From Candidatus Neomicrothrix sp. UBA2517 (GTDB lineage Bacteria > Actinomycetota > Acidimicrobiia > Acidimicrobiales > UBA8592), in assembly GCA_002341185.1 (NCBI GenBank), contig DDNP01000008.1, positions 1 to 43,829 on the forward strand: 43,829 nt of DNA, read 5' to 3'. The notes below the pieces were generated by a model that had not been told where the DNA came from, made no database searches, and saw only the letters and a program-made list of their open reading frames with translations. Position 1 is the first letter of the stretch; the number at the start of each line of letters is the position of its first letter. Both the position numbers and the translations under genes were made by a program. Positions 32,471 to 40,702 of the stretch are shown piece by piece.

Positions 32471-33427
32471 ATGACTGATACTACAGTGCAAATTAATATC
32501 CCCAGCAACCACCTAATGCCAGGGCTTTTCGGAGAAAGAGACCTTCATCTCAAATCAATTGAAGCTGCTTTTCCAGATTCGACAATCCACGCGCGAGGTA
32601 ACCAAATATCCATCCAAGGGGCAAGCGCACCTAAAATAGGAGCATTATTTGAAGAAATGGTACTCCTGCTTGAGCAAGGCCACGTTATAGATGCTACGAG
32701 TTTAGGAAGATCAATTGACATGGTGCTTGCAGATCAGAAGCCTTCCGATATCTTCGGTACCGACATACTCCGAGTCCAAGGCCGGACAATACGACCTAAA
32801 TCAGCAGGACAGAAAACATACGTTGAAGCTATAAGCAATAATGTCATAACATTTGGGATTGGTCCCGCCGGCACCGGAAAGAGTTGGTTGGCCGTCGCAA
32901 TGGCAGTCAAGGCCCTTCAAAAAAAACAAGTCCGGCGAATCATTCTCACTCGGCCAGCAGTTGAAGCAGGAGAGCGACTTGGTTTCCTTCCCGGCGACCT
33001 TATGGCCAAAGTAGACCCCTACCTACGCCCCCTCTACGACGCACTATACGACATGATGGAATTAGAAACCGTTGAGAGGTTTATCAGTGAAACAATAATT
33101 GAAGTAGCCCCATTAGCATTTATGCGAGGCAGAACACTCAACGACGCATTCGTTATCCTTGACGAAGCCCAAAATACTACTCCAGAACAAATGAAAATGT
33201 TCCTCACCCGGATAGGGTTCGGCTCACGTGTAGTAGTCACAGGTGACCTCACTCAAGTTGATGTTACAGGAACCCGAGGTGGACTAGGCGAGCTAGAGGC
33301 AATACTAGGAGGCATTGATGACATAGAGTTTGTGCATCTAAATAGTAAAGACATTGTTCGGCATCGGATCGTTCAGGCAATCGTGAACGCATACGAAGAA
33401 CGTTCAGAAAGAAGCAAAAAAACTTGA
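32471..33427 (+). CDS. phoH: PhoH family ATPase
   Basis: 318 residues, PhoH-like P-loop ATPase, thought to act with YbeY in RNA metabolism. Walker A GPAGTGKSWLAV begins at about residue 131; Walker B reads AFVILDEAQNTTPEQMKMFLTR and sensor TGDLTQVD follows. The N-terminal KH-like region precedes the ATPase. ATG at 32471 follows AGGGG; an upstream TTG would add 13 residues. First gene of the conserved run phoH-ybeY-corC-era; it overlaps ybeY by four bases (TTGA). Confidence 0.92.
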   Translation: MTDTTVQINIPSNHLMPGLFGERDLHLKSIEAAFPDSTIHARGNQISIQGASAPKIGALFEEMVLLLEQGHVIDATSLGRSIDMVLADQKPSDIFGTDILRVQGRTIRPKSAGQKTYVEAISNNVITFGIGPAGTGKSWLAVAMAVKALQKKQVRRIILTRPAVEAGERLGFLPGDLMAKVDPYLRPLYDALYDMMELETVERFISETIIEVAPLAFMRGRTLNDAFVILDEAQNTTPEQMKMFLTRIGFGSRVVVTGDLTQVDVTGTRGGLGELEAILGGIDDIEFVHLNSKDIVRHRIVQAIVNAYEERSERSKKT

Positions 33428-33876
33428 ACGTTATTGTGAATTCAGAAATCTCAGCAGAACATTCAGCTAATTCTATTGATAAAAGCAAGTGGGAAAAATT
33501 GGCTGTGGGTACTCTTCAAGCTGAAGGTATTCACACCGGTGAACTCAACTTGATATTCGTTGACTCTGAAAGCATGAAAGAACTAAACGAAAATCATCTG
33601 GGGAAAAGCGAGCCAACAGATGTACTCGCATTTCCCTTAGACTCAGTCGATACTACACCCTCAGAAACGCCTATACTTCTCGGGGACGTTATTATTTGCC
33701 CTGAGAAGGCAGAGGAGAATGCACAACTTCAGAATAAAACTTTTGAAGAAGAAATAGCATTACTGGTACTGCATGGCATCTTGCACATTCTGGGTTATGA
33801 CCATGCACATACCGATGAAAAGGTAGTTATGAAAAAACGTGAAGAACAACTGATGTCGGAACTCTATAGATCATGA
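33424..33876 (+). CDS. ybeY: Endoribonuclease YbeY (rRNA maturation factor)
   Basis: 150 residues, single-strand endoribonuclease used in 16S rRNA 3' maturation and ribosome quality control. The zinc site HGILHILGYDH (H-x3-H-x5-H) starts at about residue 117, and the EPTDVLAFPLD strand that shapes the active site is present. Start is TTG at 33424, overlapping the phoH stop, or GTG at 33436. It overlaps the next gene by ATGA. The phoH-ybeY pairing is widespread in bacteria. Confidence 0.93.
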   Translation: MNVIVNSEISAEHSANSIDKSKWEKLAVGTLQAEGIHTGELNLIFVDSESMKELNENHLGKSEPTDVLAFPLDSVDTTPSETPILLGDVIICPEKAEENAQLQNKTFEEEIALLVLHGILHILGYDHAHTDEKVVMKKREEQLMSELYRS

Positions 33877-35129
33877 GCCAATCGGAAATTATTGGAGTGC
33901 TTGCCCTAATGGTGCTAGTCGCTGCGGCAGCTCTTTTGGCTGCAGCAGAAACTGCTATCACTCGAGTAAGTTCAGCTCGAGCAGAAGCTCTTGCGGAAGA
34001 AGGGCGAAAAGGAGCGCTTGTGCTTCGTGACCTTATAGACCGAAGAAGGCACGTTCTGCACCCAATCCTCTTTGTAGTCTTAGCCTGCCAAATAGGTGTG
34101 GCCACAGTGGTAGCTGCACTTGTGCTGGAACACTGGGGAATATGGCAGTTAGCTATTGTCTTTATCGCTGAATTACTGGTACTTTATGCCCTCTCAGAGG
34201 CTTTGCCAAAAAGTTGGGCGCTTGCGCACCCTGACATAAGCGCTACTAGAACAGCTCCGTTAGTGAAGGTACTATCAAAAATAGCCCCCCTCAGATGGGT
34301 GGCGAATGGTGTCGTTCGCTTGGTAGGGGCAGATCTCCCAAATGGCTTCGCTGAGGGAGAAGTTTCAGAAGAAGAGTTATTGGCATTTGCAGAGGAAGCC
34401 GCAGCTAGCGACGCAATTAATGAGGACGAACGGCACCTGATTGAGCAGGTAATTGAATTTGGGGACACTGTGGCTCATGAAGTCATGATCCCACGCCCTG
34501 ACATCGTCGCTGTCAATAAAGAAACATCAATAGAGGACGCAGTAGACCTTGTGATTGGAAAGGGCTTCAGTAGGCTTCCAGTGTTCCAAGAGAACATAGA
34601 TGACGTAGTGGGTATCGTTTATTCAAAGGAACTTATGAGAGCGCTCAGAGATGGCGACAAATCCCAGCCAGTGAACCATATTTTGAGACACCCAATCTTT
34701 GTGCCTGAATCAAAAAATATATCACAATTACTTAGAGAAATGCAGACCGAAAAATCTCACATAGCTATCGTTATCGATGAATATGGAGGAACGGCTGGAC
34801 TAGTAACTCTAGAAGACCTCATTGAAGAAGTCGTAGGTGAGATAGTAGATGAATTCGATATCGAGCCACCAATGATAGAGCGACTCGGCAACGGTAAACT
34901 GCGAGTTAATGGGCGAGCAGATCTAGATGACTTAGATGCAATCCTAGAGATCGACCTGCCTGAAGGAGATTGGAGCACTGTAGGAGGACTCATTTTTAAC
35001 ACCCTTGGTCATGTCCCTGATGTGGGCGAAACAATAGAACTGAATGGTCACCATTTCCTTGTAGAACGCGTTCAAGGAAGACGGATAGCGCGAGTTCTTT
35101 TTACTCCGGCGCTGATGGTCAACGAATGA
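33873..35129 (+). CDS. Hemolysin/CorC-type membrane protein (CNNM + CBS pair + CorC/HlyC domain)
   Basis: 418 residues. N-terminal CNNM domain (to about 190) with membrane helices such as IGVLALMVLVAAAALLAAAETA. A CBS-domain pair follows (about 205-325; HEVMIPRPDIVAV, KSHIAIVIDEYGGTAGLVTLEDLIEEVVGEI), then a C-terminal CorC/HlyC domain (about 340-415). Members are linked to Mg/Co efflux or magnesium homeostasis. The usual place between ybeY and era is kept, and both junctions are ATGA overlaps. Confidence 0.92.
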   Translation: MSQSEIIGVLALMVLVAAAALLAAAETAITRVSSARAEALAEEGRKGALVLRDLIDRRRHVLHPILFVVLACQIGVATVVAALVLEHWGIWQLAIVFIAELLVLYALSEALPKSWALAHPDISATRTAPLVKVLSKIAPLRWVANGVVRLVGADLPNGFAEGEVSEEELLAFAEEAAASDAINEDERHLIEQVIEFGDTVAHEVMIPRPDIVAVNKETSIEDAVDLVIGKGFSRLPVFQENIDDVVGIVYSKELMRALRDGDKSQPVNHILRHPIFVPESKNISQLLREMQTEKSHIAIVIDEYGGTAGLVTLEDLIEEVVGEIVDEFDIEPPMIERLGNGKLRVNGRADLDDLDAILEIDLPEGDWSTVGGLIFNTLGHVPDVGETIELNGHHFLVERVQGRRIARVLFTPALMVNE

Positions 35130-36001
35130 TTGCTGAAAGAGATAATCCTGTGGAGCCTCCCTCCTACAAATCAGCTTTTATAACTGTCTTAGGTAGACCT
35201 AACGTTGGTAAATCCTCCTTGGTAAATAAGCTTTGTGGCGAGAAAATAGCGATAACCTCCAACAAGCCACAAACAACCCGCCATAAGATACGCGGAGTTC
35301 TTCATCGACCGGATGCGCAACTTATTTTTGTTGACACACCAGGTATTCATAAACCGCGAACAAGCTTAGGGGAACGCCTCAATACAAAGGCCGTATCGAC
35401 ACTAACGGAAATCGATATTGTATGTTTCGTTGTTGATGCAACGAGCCCGATCGGACCTGGCGATAGATATATTGCAGAGAAACTTGGTCTCGAAACAATT
35501 GTGCTTGTAAACAAATGCGATAAAGCCAAGAAACCTCAAATAGCGGAACGACTTTTAGAAGCATCAGAACTAAGCTTTTCAGAGTACTTTCCAGTCTCCG
35601 CTAAAACCGGTGAAGGACTACCAGTACTAGTTGAACATTTATTCGGCTTAACACAAGAAGGACCAATGTTCTTTCCTGCTGAACAGATCACAGATATGTC
35701 TGACCGTGATTACGTTGCCGAATTAGTTAGAGAGCAACTCTTAAGAATAATGGAAAAAGAAATTCCACACTCCATTGCGACCAGAGTCACTGAATGGGAA
35801 TGGCCCCGTATTCGAATAGAAATATTGGTAGAGAGAGAAAGCCAAAAAGGAATCGTCATAGGTCACAAAGGTGAGAATCTTAAAAAAGTTGGAACACAGG
35901 TTCGTAAGCAACTTGCCGAAGGGGCTTATATAGAACTACAAGTCAATGTTGACAAAAATTGGCAGAAAAGACCCGACGAAATAGAGCGACTGGGATATTG
36001 A
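35126..36001 (+). CDS. era: GTPase Era
   Basis: 291 residues, essential ribosome-assembly GTPase binding the 3' end of 16S rRNA. G1 GRPNVGKS at 23-30, G2 region ITSNKPQTTRHKI, G3 DTPGIHKP, G4 NKCD and G5 SAK are all present, followed by a KH domain (about 205-280) with GHKGENLKKVGTQVRKQLAE. Full length. Last gene of the overlapping phoH-ybeY-corC-era set, then a 270-base gap. Confidence 0.95.
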   Translation: MIAERDNPVEPPSYKSAFITVLGRPNVGKSSLVNKLCGEKIAITSNKPQTTRHKIRGVLHRPDAQLIFVDTPGIHKPRTSLGERLNTKAVSTLTEIDIVCFVVDATSPIGPGDRYIAEKLGLETIVLVNKCDKAKKPQIAERLLEASELSFSEYFPVSAKTGEGLPVLVEHLFGLTQEGPMFFPAEQITDMSDRDYVAELVREQLLRIMEKEIPHSIATRVTEWEWPRIRIEILVERESQKGIVIGHKGENLKKVGTQVRKQLAEGAYIELQVNVDKNWQKRPDEIERLGY

Positions 36002-36011
36002 TTCAGGTTGA

Positions 36012-36167
36012 TTAAGAGAATTCAATAACAAGCGTAGCTACTGTCAGGACTGCAAGGGAAAGAATGCACAGCCCAAAGAAAGGAAACTGCACCGATCGGC
36101 GCGGAGCTTGACCCTTTCCGTGATAATATCTCACATCATTAGCCCAATTACCTTGACTCGAAGCCAT
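36012..36167 (-). CDS. Small single-span membrane protein, antisense to the operon direction
   Basis: 51 residues, not recognised. The first half is polar and aromatic (GNWANDVRYYHGKGQAPRR); the second half is one hydrophobic helix (about 28-49) containing FFGLCILSLAVLTVATLVI. It fills most of the 270-base gap between era and uppS on the opposite strand. A TATGTT box six bases before the ATG would allow a leaderless message; no Shine-Dalgarno is seen. The clean split into positive polar part and membrane helix argues for a real gene, but such a short frame could be chance. Confidence 0.55.
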   Translation of the reverse strand: MASSQGNWANDVRYYHGKGQAPRRSVQFPFFGLCILSLAVLTVATLVIEFS

Positions 36168-36173
36168 AAACAC

Positions 36174-36179
36174 AACATA
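36174..36179 (-). promoter_or_regulatory. Candidate -10 box for the small membrane protein
   Basis: TATGTT on the minus strand, six bases before the ATG at 36167. The same hexamer and spacing occur before dnaG. No convincing -35 is visible. Confidence 0.3.
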
Positions 36180-36259
36180 TAACCACCTCGTTCTGAAAAG
36201 GTGGATGGACAGAATTGGACAACTACTAAGTCATACACCAAATCAGGCTTTTAGAGAGA

Positions 36260-36265
36260 TACCGT
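36260..36265 (+). promoter_or_regulatory. Candidate -10 box for leaderless uppS mRNA
   Basis: TACCGT, then CTTAAC, then the GTG start at 36272. No Shine-Dalgarno lies at a usable distance; AGAGAG is about 13 bases away. Confidence 0.3.
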
Positions 36266-36271
36266 CTTAAC

Positions 36272-37015
36272 GTGGTCACAAAGAAATTAACAACCAAAGA
36301 AATTCAAAAAATAAAGATAGATCCCAAAGCACTACCAAACCATGTATCTGTGATCATGGATGGCAATGGTCGATGGGCTCAAGACCGATCACTTCCGCGT
36401 ACTGAAGGCCACCTCCAAGGAGAGCAAGCATTATTCGAGTGTGTTGAAGCTGCAATCGAATTAGGCATTCCTTGGCTCACAGCATATGGTTTTTCTACTG
36501 AGAACTGGAAACGACCTAAAGAAGAAGTTCGTTTTCTAATTAATTTCAATAAAGAAACAATCAGAAAAAGAAGAGATGAACTTCACGAACGTAATGTTCG
36601 AATCCAGTTCATAGGGCGAGAGAATTGGAGGATCCCCAAAACCCTCCTCAAAGACATGGATAACGCCAGAGACCTCACAAAAGATAATACCGGTCTAACT
36701 TTCACAGTCGCATTCAATTATGGGGGTCGAGCAGAGATAGTAGACGCCATACAGTGCATGATCAAAGACAAACTAGACCCTTCGAAGATCACTGAAAAGC
36801 AGATAACCAAGTATTTATACAACCCCGAAATGCCAGATCCAGACTTAGTGATAAGAACATCCGGAGAGCAAAGGCTATCTAATTTTTTGTTATGGCAATC
36901 TGCGTATAGCGAATTTCTATTTCTCAATGAAATGTGGCCAGACTTCAATAAAAGAAGTTTTCACAAAGCTATTCGTGAATACCAAAACCGAGCGAGAAGA
37001 TTTGGAGACTTATGA
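36272..37015 (+). CDS. uppS: Isoprenyl (undecaprenyl-type) diphosphate synthase
   Basis: 247 residues, cis-prenyltransferase that makes the lipid carrier for cell-wall precursors. The catalytic Asp30 lies in MDGNGRWAQ (29-37), with AYGFSTENWKRPKEEV, FNYGGRAEIVDA and IRTSGEQRLSNFLLWQSAYSE, all family hallmarks. GTG start. In actinobacteria the chain length may be decaprenyl rather than undecaprenyl; sequence alone does not decide. Overlaps recO by ATGA. Confidence 0.93.
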   Translation: MVTKKLTTKEIQKIKIDPKALPNHVSVIMDGNGRWAQDRSLPRTEGHLQGEQALFECVEAAIELGIPWLTAYGFSTENWKRPKEEVRFLINFNKETIRKRRDELHERNVRIQFIGRENWRIPKTLLKDMDNARDLTKDNTGLTFTVAFNYGGRAEIVDAIQCMIKDKLDPSKITEKQITKYLYNPEMPDPDLVIRTSGEQRLSNFLLWQSAYSEFLFLNEMWPDFNKRSFHKAIREYQNRARRFGDL

Positions 37016-37728
37016 CTCGGTATCACCGGACAGAAGGCATAGTCCTTCGCACTTATAAATTAGGTGAAGCCGACCGGATCATTGTCCTCCTTACCCCTGA
37101 CAAAGGCATGGTTAGAGCAGTCGCAAAAGGAGTAAGAAAAACAAAAAGTAAATTCGGATCCCGTTTAGAGCAAACATCCCATATTGCGATACAACTGCAT
37201 ATAGGTCGCTCCGAACTTGCACTCATCACGCAAGTCGAGACAATAACCTACTTCCGAAAGATACGGGAAGATTTCCAACGATTAGCTAAAGCAAACGCTC
37301 TCCTTGAGGCAATAGACCAGATATCGTTACCCGATGAACCTGCCCCGGAAATGCATACCATGTTGCTACGTGCGCTCCAATCACTAGATAATGCTGATTC
37401 TCCACTGCTCGTCCCAAGTTTTTTCCTAAAAATAATGGCCCTTGAGGGCACTGAACCTCAAGTAAACCACTGTGTTCTCTGCACCGAAACAGATCTTGTT
37501 AGCTTTTCACCTTCCGAAGGCGGCCTTCTCTGCCAATACCACAAGCGAGGAAAACCAATTTCTCCTCAAGCAGTAATGCTTCTCCGAAAGATTCTTGGTG
37601 GCGAATTAAGTAAGGCATTAAATACTCCTGAATCCCCTACAACGAGAGAAGTAGATGCAGTAGCTTCAACTGCCATAGAGTATTTCCTTGAACGCAAAAT
37701 TAAGTCTACGAAAATACTAAGAACCTGA
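37012..37728 (+). CDS. recO: DNA repair protein RecO
   Basis: 238 residues, mediator that loads RecA with RecR in gap repair. The N-terminal OB domain begins YHRTEGIVLRTYKLGEADRI, typical of the family, followed by GMVRAVAKGVRKTKSKFGSRLE. A zinc-finger-like set, CVLC then C-x2-H (LLCQYH), is present in the helical domain. Coupled to uppS by ATGA; the uppS-recO neighbourhood is conserved in actinobacteria. Confidence 0.93.
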   Translation: MTRYHRTEGIVLRTYKLGEADRIIVLLTPDKGMVRAVAKGVRKTKSKFGSRLEQTSHIAIQLHIGRSELALITQVETITYFRKIREDFQRLAKANALLEAIDQISLPDEPAPEMHTMLLRALQSLDNADSPLLVPSFFLKIMALEGTEPQVNHCVLCTETDLVSFSPSEGGLLCQYHKRGKPISPQAVMLLRKILGGELSKALNTPESPTTREVDAVASTAIEYFLERKIKSTKILRT

Positions 37729-37748
37729 ATAACTCGGCCGTTTAAATC

Positions 37749-37778
37749 AAGTTTTTCCAAAGTTTTTCTAAAGTTTCC
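37749..37778 (+). repeat. Three imperfect short direct repeats
   Basis: AAGTTTTTCC, AAAGTTTTTCT and AAAGTTTCC in tandem, in the 95-base gap between recO and glyS. Could be slippage or an AT-rich upstream promoter region for glyS. Confidence 0.4.
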
Positions 37779-37810
37779 ATGAATAGCACTTCACATGCCT
37801 AAAGCTCAGT

Positions 37811-37816
37811 TACTAT
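37811..37816 (+). promoter_or_regulatory. Candidate -10 box for leaderless glyS mRNA
   Basis: TACTAT, then seven bases, then the ATG at 37824. A TTCACA at 37790-37795 could be the -35 but the spacer is only 15 bases. There is no Shine-Dalgarno before the ATG. Confidence 0.4.
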
Positions 37817-37823
37817 TTTGCAA

Positions 37824-39146
37824 ATGGAAAAAGAAAAGCCAGAAGACTCCTTAATGGAAAAAATCGTGAATCTCTCCAAAAGGCGAGGGATTATTTTTCA
37901 ATCAGCAGATATCTACGGGGGGTTTCGATCCACATACGATTATGGTCCAGTAGGGTCGCTTCTACTTCGCAACGTAAAAGATGCATGGTGGAAGTCAATG
38001 GTTCAACTACGCCATGATGTGGTAGGAATCGATGCATCTATACTTTCACCACCGGCTGTATGGAAAGCGTCTGGCCATCTCGAAAATTTTTCTGACCCAC
38101 TTGTTGATTGCAAAGAATGCAATGAAAGGTTTCGTGAAGATCAACTTGAAGATCTCAATATATGCCCAGCATGTGAAGCTAAAGGAAGCTTTACAGAAGC
38201 ACGAGCCTTTAATTTAATGTTCAAAACACATGCAGGCCCCGTCGAAGGTGAAGGGCATGACGTCTATCTCCGCCCAGAAACAGCGCAAGGAATGTTCACG
38301 AACTTCAAGCTTGTTCAAGAAACAGCCCGGAAAAAACCTCCCTTTGGTATAGCGCAGATAGGTAAAAGTTTCCGAAACGAAATTACTCCGGGGAACTTTG
38401 TGTTCCGTACCAGAGAGTTCGAACAAATGGAAATGGAGTACTTCGTTCCGCCACAGGAGGCAGAACAATGGTTTGAATATTGGTGCAATGAGAGGATGAA
38501 TTGGTATCTCGACCTCGGTATTCCACAAGAGAAAATAAAGCTTCGCCCTCATGAATCAGATGAACTTAGCCATTACAGTTCCGGTACAAGCGATATCGAA
38601 TTCCTCTTTCCGTGGGGATGGGGTGAACTGGAAGGAGTCGCAAATCGAGGAGATTATGACCTAAGGCAACACTCAGAACACTCAGGAGAAAAGTTAACAT
38701 ATTTCGACCCGAACCTAGGAGAGCACTACACCCCGCATGTAATCGAGCCTGCTGCGGGAGCAACACGTTCAATGATGGCCTTTCTTCTTGCTGCATATGA
38801 TGAAGAAATCGTTAACGATGATCTTAGAACCGTTTTGCGCTTTAATGAAAGGATTGCACCCTACAAAGTAGCTATCCTGCCTCTCTCCAAAAAAGAAACT
38901 CTTACCCCTATCGCACAAGAAGTATTTGACATAGTTAAAAAGAGATGGATGGCTGACTATGATGAAACTCAAAACATAGGGAAACGCTATAGGCGTCAAG
39001 ACGAACTTGGAACACCCTATTGTGTCACAATAGACTTTGAGACTCTAGAGGATAAAAAAGTTACCGTACGTGACAGAGATACAATGCAACAAGACCGAAT
39101 AAGCATTGACCAATTAATTACCTACCTCGGTGACCGCCTTACCTGA
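37824..39146 (+). CDS. glyS: Glycyl-tRNA synthetase (dimeric type)
   Basis: 440 residues, single-chain class II enzyme of the alpha2 type. Motif 1 region YGGFRSTYDYGPVGSLLLRN, zinc-like CKEC and CPAC pairs near residues 95-120, motif 2 RNEITPGNFVFRTREFEQME, and motif 3 GATRSMMAFLLAAYDEE, then the anticodon-binding domain (from APYKVAILPLSK). ATG at 37824 is preferred; one at 37854 would also keep motif 1. Ends 12 bases before the PPDK-like gene. Confidence 0.95.
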   Translation: MEKEKPEDSLMEKIVNLSKRRGIIFQSADIYGGFRSTYDYGPVGSLLLRNVKDAWWKSMVQLRHDVVGIDASILSPPAVWKASGHLENFSDPLVDCKECNERFREDQLEDLNICPACEAKGSFTEARAFNLMFKTHAGPVEGEGHDVYLRPETAQGMFTNFKLVQETARKKPPFGIAQIGKSFRNEITPGNFVFRTREFEQMEMEYFVPPQEAEQWFEYWCNERMNWYLDLGIPQEKIKLRPHESDELSHYSSGTSDIEFLFPWGWGELEGVANRGDYDLRQHSEHSGEKLTYFDPNLGEHYTPHVIEPAAGATRSMMAFLLAAYDEEIVNDDLRTVLRFNERIAPYKVAILPLSKKETLTPIAQEVFDIVKKRWMADYDETQNIGKRYRRQDELGTPYCVTIDFETLEDKKVTVRDRDTMQQDRISIDQLITYLGDRLT

Positions 39147-39158
39147 TAAAGGACCATT

Positions 39159-40652
39159 TTGACTGCGTACAACAAAATTGTTTCACTAGTAGAAAAAGCC
39201 GAAAATAGTGAAATAGAGATAGTTCAAGCCATAAGTAGTGTCGATGCACAAGACCTACTTGATGTTCTTTTTAGCTCCGCAGGCGAAAAAGAAACCGGCC
39301 CTGTAGCCTCCGGAATTGCTGCATCTCCAGGTGCTGCCTCAGGGAAACTATGCTTAAGCGTAGACGCGGTTCTTAATACTGTAGATGCGGGCCAAGATGC
39401 GATAATGGTAGCAATGGAAACAGGCCCAGAAGATGAACCAGGTATGCGATGGTCCTCAGGCATAGCAACAGCACACGGTGGACTTGCAAGCCATGCAGCA
39501 ATATACTCCCGAGGCCTTGGCCTTCCTGCAGTATGTGGCATTACCGAACTCGAAGTAGCTGGGTCCTCAATTGTGATAGGCAATATGACCATCGGCGAAG
39601 GAGAAGAAATTTCAATTAACGGAACTACAGGGGAGATATATGCTGGAAAATTAGAAATTTCTGAAGCTGAAACTCCTGCGGAGCTAGACTCACTTTTGGA
39701 GTGGTGCGATCACACACGAAATGGCTTCCTCGGTGTACGTGCAAACGCAGACACAGCTGAAGAAGCAGTTGAAGGGGTAAAAGCTGGTGCTGATGGAATA
39801 GGGCTATGCCGAACAGAACATATGTTTCTAGGAGAGCGCCTCCCAGTGATAAGAAAAGTTCTTCAAGCAAAAACAGAAGCTGCTCAAGGCACAGCGCTAA
39901 CTGAGCTAATTAAAATACAAACCCAAGATTTCGTGAATGTTCTTGAACCAATGGACGCTAAACCAGTAACTATTAGGTTACTTGACGCCCCGTTACATGA
40001 ATTCCTTGAAGACAGCCATGAACAGAACCCTATGCTTGGATTAAGAGGAGTACGCCTAGCTCTTGTAACGGAGAACTTATACCGTGCTCAAACTCAGGCA
40101 CTCATATCTGCAGTCAAAGAAAGACTCAAAGCATCCGGAAAACCAATCGTAGAAATTATGGTGCCACTAATTTCCATAAAAGAGGAATTAAAGACGATCC
40201 TCTCATGGATCAGAGAAGAAACTACTAAGTCTCCGATTGATATTCCTCTGGGAACGATGATTGAAACTCCACGTGCAGCTCTCATTGCTGGAGAACTCGC
40301 ACAACTCGTTGATTTCTTGAGCTTTGGGACAAATGACCTGACCCAAATGACGTATGGATTCAGCAGAGATGATGTGGAGGCAACTGTTATTCAGAGATAC
40401 ATCGAAATGGGAATATTGGACGAAAGCCCATTTGCTCAACTCGATGCTTCTGGAGTTGGGGAATTAGTCCAACAAGCTATCAATCGAAGCAAAGAAGCAA
40501 ATCCTAAAATCAAAATCGGAATATGTGGAGAACACGGCGGAGATCCAACCTCAATACGTTTCCTAGCTAAAGCTGGAGTGCACTATGTCAGTTGCTCTCC
40601 ACCACGTATCCCAATCGCCCGTTTAGTTGGAGCTCAAGAAGCAACAAAATAA
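39159..40652 (+). CDS. PPDK-like PEP-utilising enzyme lacking the ATP-grasp domain
   Basis: 497 residues, against about 870-900 for pyruvate phosphate dikinase. Residues about 45-165 are the swivelling phospho-His domain, with His112 in TAHGGLASHAAIYSRG. The remainder is the PEP/pyruvate TIM barrel: NPMLGLRGVRLAL, GTMIETPRAALIAGELA, LSFGTNDLTQMTYGFSRDD, and Cys456 in GICGEHGGDP, then VSCSPPRIPIARL. Residues needed for PEP/pyruvate chemistry are present, but the N-terminal nucleotide-binding domain is absent, and the first 45 residues show no ATP-grasp motif. TTG start with AAAGGA upstream. A separate ATP-grasp partner elsewhere, or a non-ATP phosphotransfer role, is possible. Full-length PPDK is found at this place in some actinobacteria. 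Confidence 0.85.
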   Translation: MTAYNKIVSLVEKAENSEIEIVQAISSVDAQDLLDVLFSSAGEKETGPVASGIAASPGAASGKLCLSVDAVLNTVDAGQDAIMVAMETGPEDEPGMRWSSGIATAHGGLASHAAIYSRGLGLPAVCGITELEVAGSSIVIGNMTIGEGEEISINGTTGEIYAGKLEISEAETPAELDSLLEWCDHTRNGFLGVRANADTAEEAVEGVKAGADGIGLCRTEHMFLGERLPVIRKVLQAKTEAAQGTALTELIKIQTQDFVNVLEPMDAKPVTIRLLDAPLHEFLEDSHEQNPMLGLRGVRLALVTENLYRAQTQALISAVKERLKASGKPIVEIMVPLISIKEELKTILSWIREETTKSPIDIPLGTMIETPRAALIAGELAQLVDFLSFGTNDLTQMTYGFSRDDVEATVIQRYIEMGILDESPFAQLDASGVGELVQQAINRSKEANPKIKIGICGEHGGDPTSIRFLAKAGVHYVSCSPPRIPIARLVGAQEATK

Positions 40653-40690
40653 TCGAGCACCGTCAATGAGAAACAGTCTAACTTCTCGTG

Positions 40691-40696
40691 TATGTT
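40691..40696 (+). promoter_or_regulatory. Candidate -10 box for leaderless dnaG mRNA
   Basis: TATGTT, then six bases, then the ATG at 40703; no Shine-Dalgarno. An in-frame GTG at 40688 is the alternative start. Confidence 0.3.
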
Positions 40697-40702
40697 CTAC
40701 TC

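Noticed and set aside
36183..36204. CCACCT-N10-AGGTGG inverted repeat after era as a terminator
   Set aside because: There is no following T-run on either strand, and the stem is only 6 bp with a 10-base loop.
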